From assembly GCA_041164825.1 (NCBI GenBank), contig JBEAOO010000014.1, forward strand, positions 1 to 34,726: a DNA stretch of 34,726 nt. Reading direction: 5' to 3'. Below the pieces are notes generated by a model. The model was not told the DNA's origin, ran no database searches, and saw only the letters and a list, made by a program, of their open reading frames with translations. How positions within the stretch are numbered: the stretch's first letter is position 1; every line of letters starts with the position of its first letter. The position numbers were made by a program, and so were the translations under genes. Positions 26,653-34,726 of the stretch are shown here, in pieces. Source of the stretch: JBEAOO01 sp041164825 (GTDB taxonomy: Bacteria; Pseudomonadota; Gammaproteobacteria; Burkholderiales; Burkholderiaceae_C).

Positions 26653-27450
26653 TCAGGCCGTGTGACGGTCCTCTTGGCGCGTGTGGCCGGCACCGTCGTC
26701 GGCACCACGGCGCGAGACGCGGCGGTCTTCTTGGCGCGTGTGGCCGGCACCGTCATCCGCACCGCGGCGGGCCGTGCTCTGGTCGTCAGAGACGGCAGGT
26801 GCGTTGCTGCGGCGGTCTTCGCGACGGTCTTCGCGGCGATCTTGGCGACGGTCCTCTTGGCGGCTGTGACCGGCGCCATCGTCGGCGCCTTGACGGGCGC
26901 GCTTGAGCAGATCGTCATCGCGGGTCACGGTGCCGGTGCCCGTTGCCGCACCCGTCGTGGTGGTGGCCGGGATCACGCTGGTGCCGCGGTCTTCACGCCG
27001 ATCTTCGCGGCGGTCTTCTTGACGCACATGCCCGGCGCCATCGTCTGAGCGCTTGCCGCCCGAGGATGACGACGTGCTGCTGCCCGACGACGAACCCGAC
27101 GAGCTGCTGGAGCCGGAGCTGCTGGTGCTGCTGGTGCTGGAGCCCGAGTTGCCCGAACCCGAGCCACTCGAACCCGAACTGCTCGAACTGCCCGACTTGC
27201 CCGAGCCGCTGGAGCCGCTCGACGAGCCGCCATTGCGCGCCACGGTGATGTCCGCGGATCGGTCCATCGCGTTGGCACGGCGGTCTTCTTGGCGGGTGTG
27301 GCCGGCGCCATCGTCGGCACCGCGGCGGGCCACTTGGGCGGCCGCGCCTTCCAGGGTATGCAGGCCCGCCAAGGGCAGTGAGGGCACGGGCAAGGCCGAC
27401 GCGGCGACAGAGGCGGTGAGGCAAGCGGCGAAAAGGGTGGCACGGATCAT
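26653..27450 (-). CDS. Exported Ser/Gly-rich protein with five DDGAGHxRQEDR repeats
   Basis: 265 residues from the ATG at 27448-27450, with AGGAG six bases upstream. Residues 1-20 form a signal peptide ending near SAL. Five copies of the motif [S/A]DDGAGHxRQEDR occur with their first Asp at residues 46, 136, 190, 232 and 251; x is Thr, Val, Ser, Thr, Thr. Copies 2 and 3 are followed by runs of RREDRRED-like triplets. Residues 75-132 are almost only Ser, Gly and Thr. No domain is recognised and the protein is probably largely disordered. The conserved Asp, His and Glu could bind metal ions; this is a guess. It converges on the response regulator with 36 bases between stops, and has its own sigma-54-type promoter candidate. 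Confidence 0.85.
   Translation of the reverse strand: MIRATLFAACLTASVAASALPVPSLPLAGLHTLEGAAAQVARRGADDGAGHTRQEDRRANAMDRSADITVARNGGSSSGSSGSGKSGSSSSSGSSGSGSGNSGSSTSSTSSSGSSSSSGSSSGSSTSSSSGGKRSDDGAGHVRQEDRREDRREDRGTSVIPATTTTGAATGTGTVTRDDDLLKRARQGADDGAGHSRQEDRRQDRREDRREDRRSNAPAVSDDQSTARRGADDGAGHTRQEDRRVSRRGADDGAGHTRQEDRHTA
26665..27327 (-). repeat. Five-copy coding repeat (RRGADDGAGHxRQEDRR)
   Basis: The repeat units of the exported protein begin near 27327, 27054, 26895, 26769 and 26712 on the minus strand. The last two are a tandem 57-base duplication; the others are separated by unrelated low-complexity sequence. Conservation is at protein level with mostly similar codons, consistent with recent duplication. 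Confidence 0.8.
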
Positions 27451-27468
27451 GGCTGGCTCCTGAAGTTA

Positions 27469-27487
27469 AATGTGCGATTTGCACATT
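27469..27487. promoter_or_regulatory. Perfect inverted repeat in the repeat-gene leader
   Basis: The arms aatgtgc (27469-27475) and gcacatt (27481-27487) enclose gattt. The repeat covers the predicted transcription start of the sigma-54 promoter and the start of the leader, so it could be an operator or a 5'-end mRNA hairpin. Confidence 0.5.
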
Positions 27488-27495
27488 CAATCAAT

Positions 27496-27511
27496 TGCAG
27501 CTTGTATGCCA
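27496..27511 (-). promoter_or_regulatory. Candidate sigma-54 (-24/-12) promoter for the repeat-protein gene
   Basis: The minus strand reads TGGCATACAAGCTGCA, with GG-N10-GC, the full TGGCA of the -24 element and TGCA of the -12 element. The predicted start near 27485 gives a leader of about 35 bases ending in AGGAG and the ATG. The neighbouring gene encodes a sigma-54 activator, which raises the likelihood. Confidence 0.6.
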
Positions 27512-27562
27512 GCCGGCAACCGCCCCCTGCCGAACCCCAGTCAAACATCTATTTTCGCGCCC

Positions 27563-27595
27563 AAGTGATTGATTTTGCTCAGATTTCAACCACTT
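27563..27595. promoter_or_regulatory. Candidate enhancer (upstream activating) site
   Basis: An imperfect inverted repeat, aagtgattga (27563-27572) and tcaaccactt (27586-27595), pairs at 9 of 10 positions around 13 bases. Its centre is about 94 bases upstream of the predicted sigma-54 start, a normal distance for an NtrC-type activator dimer site. Confidence 0.45.
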
Positions 27596-27640
27596 CTCGA
27601 TGCGCCCGAGCCAGCAAAAAGTTGAGCGATCGAGCCGGTG

Positions 27641-27658
27641 CAAAAGGCCCGCTGGGCC
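27641..27658 (-). terminator. Putative intrinsic terminator of parE-parC
   Basis: On the minus strand GGCCC-AGC-GGGCC is followed by TTTTG, about 110 bases beyond the parC stop. The stem is only 5 bp and the T-run short, so strength is uncertain. Confidence 0.4.
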
Positions 27659-27717
27659 AAATGCCCCAGCGCTTGCGGGTCAGATGCCCCAGAGGGCCAA
27701 GGGCCACCGCGTGTGCG

Positions 27718-27743
27718 CCGGGCGGTCAGCCCTGCCCGCCCGG
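27718..27743. repeat. 8-bp GC palindrome downstream of parC
   Basis: The arms ccgggcgg (27718-27725) and ccgcccgg (27736-27743) pair perfectly around ten bases, starting 28 bases beyond the parC stop. No T-run follows on the minus strand. It may protect the mRNA 3' end or assist the terminator at 27641. Confidence 0.4.
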
Positions 27744-27770
27744 ACAAAGCAGCGCAGCAAGGCGCTCAAT

Positions 27771-30080
27771 TCAAGGCGCCAACACCCGCGCCACCTTGAC
27801 GAAGCCGTCCACCTTTTGACCCTTGCGCGCCCGCTTGCCGCCGTGGCTGGCGAGTGTGGCGCCCTTGATGACCTCGTCTTTGGGCTTGGCTGCGCGGCCG
27901 CTGCCGAGCACGCGCAGCGTGTCGGCAAACGTGGCCACCGAGAGCAAGGGGTCGGCCGCGTCCACGTCCATCAGCGTCAGGCCGCGGCCGCCATTGGCCT
28001 GCAACTTCAATTCGGCCAGCGGGAAGGTCAACAAGCGGCCGAGCGACGATACACACGCCACGCTGGCGTGCTGCGCGCTCACGGCCACGGGCGGCAGCAG
28101 TGCGTCGCCCGCTTCGAGCGTGAGGAAGCTCTTGCCAGCTTTTTGGCGGCTGGCCATGTCGCTCAGGCGCGCCAGCAAACCAAAGCCACCGCTGTTGGCC
28201 AGCAGCAGCGTCACGTCGGCGTGGCCCGCAAAGTAGTGCGCCACCTGCGTGCCCGGCTCCAGGTCGATCACGCTGGTGATGGGCTGGCCGTCGCCGCGCC
28301 CGCCCGGCAGGCCCGACACCGCCACGCTGTACACCCGCCCGCCCGAGCCAAACACGTAGAGCGTGTCGACGCTGCGGCAGGTGAAGGTGCCATAGAGCGA
28401 GTCGCCGGCCTTGAAGGTGAGCGTGCCGGCGTCCACCTCGTGGCCCTTGAGGGCACGCACCCAGCCCTTGGCGCTGGCCACCACGGTCACCGGCTCGTCG
28501 ATCACGCGGATCTCGGCCACGGCCTTTTTCTCGGCCTGGATCAGCGTGCGGCGCTCGTCGCCAAACTGCTTGGCGTCGGCCTCGATTTCCTTGATCACCG
28601 CGCGGCGCAGCGTGCCAGGGTTGTCGATGATGTCTTGCAGCTTGGCCTGCTCGCCGCGCAGGGTGGCCAGCTCTTGCTCGATCTTGATGGCCTCCAAGCG
28701 CGCGAGTTGGCGCAGGCGGATTTCCAAGATGTCTTCGGCCTGCCGGTCGCTCAGCGCAAAGCGCTCGATCAGCGCCGCCTTGGGCTCATCGGCGCCGCGG
28801 ATGATGCGGATCACCTCGTCAATGTTGAGCAGCACCAGCTGCCGACCTTCGAGCACGTGGATGCGGTCGAGCACCTTGTTCAGCCGGTGCTGCGAACGGC
28901 GCTGCACCGTGCCCAGGCGGAAGGCCAGCCACTCGGTCAAGATCTGGCGCAGGCCTTTTTGCGTCGGCCGGCCATCGCTGCCGATCATCGTCAGGTTGAT
29001 CGGCGCCGAGCTCTCCAGGCTGGTGTGGGCCAGCAAGGTGGTGATCAGGTCTTGCTGCGCAATGCGGCTGCTCTTGGGCTCGAACACCAGGCGCACGGCC
29101 GCGTCTTTGCTCGACTCATCGCGCACCGCATCGAGCACCGTCAGCAGCGTGGTCTTCAGTTGCACCTGGTCGGCGCTGAGCGCCTTCTTGCCGGCCTTGA
29201 CCTTGGGGTTGCTCAACTCCTCGATCTCTTCGAGCACCTTTTGCGAGCTGGCGCCGGGCGGCAACTCGGTCACCACCAGTTGCCACTGTCCGCGCGCCAT
29301 TTCTTCGATCTTCCAACGCGCACGCACCTTCAGGCTGCCGCGGCCGCTGGCATAGGCGGCGCGAATCTCCTCGGGGCTGCTGATGATCTGACCGCCACCG
29401 GGGTAGTCGGGGCCGGGGATCAGCGCGGCCAGCGCCTGTTCATCCAACTGCGGCTCGCGCAGCAGGGCCACCACGGCAGCCGCCACCTCACGCAGGTTGT
29501 GGCTCGGCACCTCGGTGGCCAGGCCCACGGCAATGCCGCTGGCGCCGTTGAGCAGCACAAAGGGCAAGCGCGCGGGCAGCTGCTTGGGCTCCTCCGTGGA
29601 GCCGTCGTAGTTGGGGATGAAATCGACCGTGCCTTCGTCAATCTCATCGAGCAGCAAGCGTGCGATCGGTGCCAAGCGCGCTTCGGTGTAGCGCATCGCT
29701 GCGGCGCCATCGCCGTCGCGGCTGCCGAAGTTGCCCTGGCCATCGATCAGCGGGTAGCGCAGTGCAAAGTCTTGCGCCATGCGCACCATGGCGTCGTAGG
29801 CGGCGGTGTCACCGTGCGGGTGGTAGCGGCCGAGCACATCGCCCACCACGCGCGCGCTCTTCATGGCCTTGGGGCCGTTGGCGGTGGTGAAGGCCAGGCC
29901 CAGCCGCTCCATCGCATACAAGATGCGGCGCTGCACGGGCTTTTGCCCGTCGCACACATCGGGCAGCGCGCGGCCCTTGACCACGCTGAGCGCGTATTCG
30001 AGGTAGGCCCGCTCGGCGTAGTGCGCCAGTGTGACGGCGTCGCCCGAGGGCACGGGTTGCAGATCGAGTTGTTCTTGCAT
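27771..30080 (-). CDS. parC: DNA topoisomerase IV subunit A
   Basis: 769 residues from the ATG at 30078-30080. The breakage-reunion domain shows PVQRRILYAM, HPHGDTAAYDAMVRMAQ (residues 87-103) and the catalytic tyrosine Y131 in AAMRYTEARL. The coiled-coil gate and the C-terminal beta-pinwheel follow. The length and the partner gene parE just upstream identify ParC rather than GyrA (which is longer, with a GyrA box). Topoisomerase IV decatenates daughter chromosomes. At the positions matching the E. coli quinolone hot spots S80 and E84 the residues are T92 and D96. The parE-parC gap is 76 bases. Confidence 0.95.
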   Translation of the reverse strand: MQEQLDLQPVPSGDAVTLAHYAERAYLEYALSVVKGRALPDVCDGQKPVQRRILYAMERLGLAFTTANGPKAMKSARVVGDVLGRYHPHGDTAAYDAMVRMAQDFALRYPLIDGQGNFGSRDGDGAAAMRYTEARLAPIARLLLDEIDEGTVDFIPNYDGSTEEPKQLPARLPFVLLNGASGIAVGLATEVPSHNLREVAAAVVALLREPQLDEQALAALIPGPDYPGGGQIISSPEEIRAAYASGRGSLKVRARWKIEEMARGQWQLVVTELPPGASSQKVLEEIEELSNPKVKAGKKALSADQVQLKTTLLTVLDAVRDESSKDAAVRLVFEPKSSRIAQQDLITTLLAHTSLESSAPINLTMIGSDGRPTQKGLRQILTEWLAFRLGTVQRRSQHRLNKVLDRIHVLEGRQLVLLNIDEVIRIIRGADEPKAALIERFALSDRQAEDILEIRLRQLARLEAIKIEQELATLRGEQAKLQDIIDNPGTLRRAVIKEIEADAKQFGDERRTLIQAEKKAVAEIRVIDEPVTVVASAKGWVRALKGHEVDAGTLTFKAGDSLYGTFTCRSVDTLYVFGSGGRVYSVAVSGLPGGRGDGQPITSVIDLEPGTQVAHYFAGHADVTLLLANSGGFGLLARLSDMASRQKAGKSFLTLEAGDALLPPVAVSAQHASVACVSSLGRLLTFPLAELKLQANGGRGLTLMDVDAADPLLSVATFADTLRVLGSGRAAKPKDEVIKGATLASHGGKRARKGQKVDGFVKVARVLAP

Positions 30081-30156
30081 GGTCAGCGGATTCGGTGTTC
30101 AGCAGGGCGCAGCGTGGCGACGGGGCATGGGTGGCGGGCGGCGATCCGGGGGTGAA

Positions 30157-32133
<1,977 letters not shown>

Positions 32134-32215
32134 GGGGGCGGATTCTAGGAGGGGTCGGCGGGGCTTCTGGCGAACCCGGGCTGCGCGGGCCGGCCCGCTC
32201 CGATAAAGTGGAGGA

Positions 32216-33442
32216 ATGAACGCCCCGACTTCCCACGCCCAGCCTCAGCCCTTGTCCATGACCCAGGTGCTGGTCTGCGGCGCCGCCATCGTCACGCTGT
32301 CGATGGGCATCCGCCACGGCTTTGGCCTGTGGCTGCAGCCCATCACCACCGAGCGCGGTTGGACGCGCGAGACCTTCGCCTTCGCCATCGCCATCCAAAA
32401 CCTGGCCTGGGGCCTGGCCGGGCCGGTGGCCGGCATGCTGGCCGACCGCTTTGGTGCCTTCCGCGTGCTGTTGCTGGGCAGCTTGTTGTATGCGCTGGGG
32501 CTGGTGGGCATGGGTTTGTCGGCCTCGCCTTGGGCCCTCATGGGCAGCGCGGGCTTGCTGCTGGGGCTGGCGCAATCGGGCACCACCTACGCCGTGGTGT
32601 ATGGCGTGATCGGCCGCAATGTGCCGGCCGACAAGCGCTCGTGGGCGATGGGCGTGGCGGCGGCCGCAGGCTCATTCGGCCAGTTTTTGATGGTGCCGAT
32701 TGAGAACGGCTTGATCCACAGCATCGGCTGGCAAGAGGCGCTGTTTGTGCTGGGCGGGGCGGCGCTGCTGATCATGCCGCTGGCGCGTGGGCTCAAAGAG
32801 CCGCCGGCCGCCGCGCACCAGGCCGGGCAACAAAGCATCGGCCAAGCGCTGCGCGAGGCCATGGGCTACCGCAGTTTTCAACTGCTGATGGCGGGCTACT
32901 TTGTGTGCGGTTTCCAGGTGGTGTTCATTGGCGTGCACATGCCCAGCTACCTGAAAGACCACGGCCTGGACCCGAGTGTCGCCACCACCGCGCTGGCGCT
33001 GATTGGCCTGTTCAATGTGTTTGGCACTTACGGCGCGGGCGTGCTGGGCTCCAAAATGCCCAAGCGCTACATCCTCTCGGCCATCTACCTGTTGCGCGCG
33101 GTGGCGATCACGGTGTTTTTGAACGTGCCGCTGACGCCGATGAGCGTCTACATCTTCTCGGCCGTGATGGGCGTGTTGTGGCTCTCCACCGTGCCACCCA
33201 CCAACGCCGTGATCGCGCAGATTTTTGGCGTGCGCTACATGTCGATGCTGGGCGGTTTTGTATTCCTCAGCCACCAGGTGGGTAGCTTCTTGGGCGTGTG
33301 GCTGGGGGGGCGTTTGTACGACGCCACCGGCAGCTACGACGTGGTGTGGTGGATCGCCGTGGGCTTGGGCGTGTTTGCGGCGCTGGTGAACTTGCCCGTG
33401 CGTGAGCAGGCGATTGCCCGGCCTGGGCTGGCCGCGGCCTGA
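32216..33442 (+). CDS. MFS transporter (12 membrane helices)
   Basis: 408 residues with twelve hydrophobic segments in two halves. The loop between helices 2 and 3 has GMLADRFGAFRVLLLG, the classic MFS motif A (GxxxDRxGxR). The type resembles monocarboxylate/oxalate-formate-like MFS proteins; the substrate is unknown. The ATG at 32216 follows GGAGG with only one base of spacing, which is unusually tight. A second in-frame ATG at 32258 lacks any ribosome site, so the first is kept. The downstream 45-residue gene follows 10 bases after the stop. Confidence 0.92.
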   Translation: MNAPTSHAQPQPLSMTQVLVCGAAIVTLSMGIRHGFGLWLQPITTERGWTRETFAFAIAIQNLAWGLAGPVAGMLADRFGAFRVLLLGSLLYALGLVGMGLSASPWALMGSAGLLLGLAQSGTTYAVVYGVIGRNVPADKRSWAMGVAAAAGSFGQFLMVPIENGLIHSIGWQEALFVLGGAALLIMPLARGLKEPPAAAHQAGQQSIGQALREAMGYRSFQLLMAGYFVCGFQVVFIGVHMPSYLKDHGLDPSVATTALALIGLFNVFGTYGAGVLGSKMPKRYILSAIYLLRAVAITVFLNVPLTPMSVYIFSAVMGVLWLSTVPPTNAVIAQIFGVRYMSMLGGFVFLSHQVGSFLGVWLGGRLYDATGSYDVVWWIAVGLGVFAALVNLPVREQAIARPGLAAA

Positions 33443-33452
33443 GGTGCACGGC

Positions 33453-33590
33453 ATGAGGCTGAACCCCACGACCGCACGCCGCGCCCTGCTGTGGGCAGTC
33501 GTGGGCGCGGTGTTGCTGCTGACGTTTGCGGCCTATCTGCGGCCCGACATGGCCTTCACGCTGGCCAATCAGTTGTGGAGCTGCCTTTGA
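33453..33590 (+). CDS. Small single-pass membrane protein
   Basis: 45 residues from the ATG at 33453, with GAGGT seven bases upstream that itself overlaps the stop of the MFS gene. Residues 9-27 form one membrane helix (RRALLWAVVGAVLLLTFAA), followed by a short tail MAFTLANQLWSCL. The tail pattern of aliphatic residues, NQLW and a Cys near the end looks like that of small proteins I remember from related betaproteobacteria, but I cannot verify this. The tight coupling to the transporter suggests a subunit or stabilising peptide. Confidence 0.65.
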   Translation: MRLNPTTARRALLWAVVGAVLLLTFAAYLRPDMAFTLANQLWSCL

Positions 33591-33640
33591 CGATGGCGCC
33601 CCGCCGCTGCGACTGACCGCGCAGCAGCGAGGCCAGAGGC

Positions 33641-34498
<858 letters not shown>

Positions 34499-34520
34499 GT
34501 GAATCCTTTGACGGTGTGGC

Positions 34521-34539
34521 CCAGACCCGATCGGTCTGG
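34521..34539. promoter_or_regulatory. Inverted repeat in the qorB leader
   Basis: The arms ccagacc (34521-34527) and ggtctgg (34533-34539) pair perfectly around cgatc, 23 to 41 bases upstream of the qorB start codon. It can fold as an mRNA hairpin or be bound by a dimeric regulator. Confidence 0.45.
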
Positions 34540-34602
34540 AAGCATGAAAACGGTGGCAACAAATCCAACGTGACGGCAGAATATCGGTAAAGCGCACTTT
34601 TT

Positions 34603-34630
34603 GTAAGTACGCACATAAAGGTAAGTACCT
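34603..34630. promoter_or_regulatory. Candidate HxlR-type operators between qorB and the regulator
   Basis: GTAAGTAC occurs twice, at 34603-34610 and 34621-34628, 18 bases apart. Each copy is a GTA-AG-TAC palindrome; the second extends to AGGTAAGTACCT (34619-34630) and abuts the regulator's ATG. The first overlaps a possible -35 of qorB (CTTACA, 18 bases, TATTCT on the minus strand). Winged-helix regulators of this family often bind such short paired palindromes. Confidence 0.55.
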
Positions 34631-34726
34631 ATGCGCCACGAATCCACCGCCCCCCCCACCCCGGCCACCGTGGCCGAACAAATGCGCCGCGGCGATTTAT
34701 TCGCCGAGCAATGCCCCTCGCGCGAG
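34631..34726 (+). CDS. ytfH: HxlR-family transcriptional regulator, YtfH/QorR-like (5' part only)
   Basis: Thirty-two residues are visible before the window ends. The block LFAEQCPSRE is the conserved N-terminal signature of YtfH/HxlR winged-helix regulators, with a cysteine (C28) at the position used as redox sensor in QorR. The ATG at 34631 follows AAAGG. It is divergent from qorB, as in E. coli, so it probably represses qorB and itself. A run of eight C lies at 34650-34657 near the start of the frame. The DNA-binding domain is outside the window. Confidence 0.85.
   Translation, partial: MRHESTAPPTPATVAEQMRRGDLFAEQCPSRE

Larger units (their letters stand above)
27451..27770. other. 320-base intergenic region between parC and the repeat-protein gene
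   Basis: No gene is visible here. From the repeat-protein side it contains a ribosome site, a hairpin (27469-27487), a sigma-54-type promoter (27496-27511), an AT-richer stretch with an imperfect inverted repeat (27563-27595), a terminator-like hairpin for parC (27641-27658), a duplicated atgccccag (27661 and 27684) and a GC palindrome (27718-27743). The stretch 27541-27600 is much more AT-rich than the rest of the window. Confidence 0.8.

Noticed and set aside
26653..27450. Regular short repeats resembling a CRISPR array
   Set aside because: The repeats are in frame, encode a conserved peptide motif and have unequal spacing; there is no cas gene and no uniform spacer length.
27600..27770. 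Small RNA gene between parC and the repeat-protein gene
   Set aside because: Hairpins are present, but there is no convincing promoter with a matching terminator in one orientation.

Overview
The window is a GC-rich chromosomal segment (about two thirds GC by eye), densely packed with genes. Its gene content (topoisomerase IV parE-parC, comEC, dsbB, a MoxR/DUF58/TgpA operon, HDAC-like hydrolase, QorB with an HxlR regulator) and the style of its proteins suggest a betaproteobacterium of the order Burkholderiales, most likely family Comamonadaceae. That placement is inference from overall look. I saw no tRNA, rRNA, CRISPR array, insertion sequence or prophage.

Layout. 1-3146 (minus): a truncated MscS-type channel, then an HDAC-superfamily hydrolase and a metallo-beta-lactamase-fold hydrolase joined by a GTGA overlap. 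3200-8570 (plus): MoxR ATPase, DUF58 protein, TgpA transglutaminase-like membrane protein, and an MltB-type lytic transglycosylase, an envelope-related group. 8620-18884 (minus): a large amidoligase/peptidase locus. In transcription order it holds a circularly permuted ATP-grasp protein, a stand-alone alpha-E protein, a 1142-residue transglutaminase plus DUF2126 putative amidoligase, an ATP-grasp/alpha-E fusion, a second transglutaminase-like protein and a small acidic protein of unknown function. ComEC (minus) lies upstream. 21672-26616 (plus): RidA-family protein, DsbB, an exported SUMF1-domain protein that lacks the formylglycine-generating cysteines, a sensor histidine kinase and a sigma-54-dependent response regulator; most junctions overlap by 4 bases. 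26653-27450 (minus): an exported low-complexity protein with five copies of a DDGAGHxRQEDR motif. 27771-32133 (minus): parE then parC. 32216-33590 (plus): an MFS transporter and a 45-residue membrane protein. 33641-34726: qorB and, divergently, the start of a YtfH/QorR-like HxlR regulator.

Two systems deserve attention. First, the 8.6-18.9 kb locus carries two ATP-grasp modules, two alpha-E modules, a DUF2126 module and two cysteine-protease-like transglutaminase domains, all with visible catalytic triads. It looks like a peptide- or amide-bond-forming and cleaving pathway with unknown product. A good -24/-12 (sigma-54) promoter candidate, followed by a strong ribosome binding site, stands directly before its first gene. 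Second, the two-component pair at 23.8-26.6 kb ends in a sigma-54 activator. The convergent repeat-protein gene beside it has a sigma-54-type promoter at 27496-27511, with an inverted repeat about 94 bases upstream of the predicted transcription start, where an enhancer site would lie. This resembles the logic of the ZraSR/ZraP envelope-stress system, but with an unrelated exported repeat protein and with a degenerate SUMF1 protein co-transcribed with the kinase.
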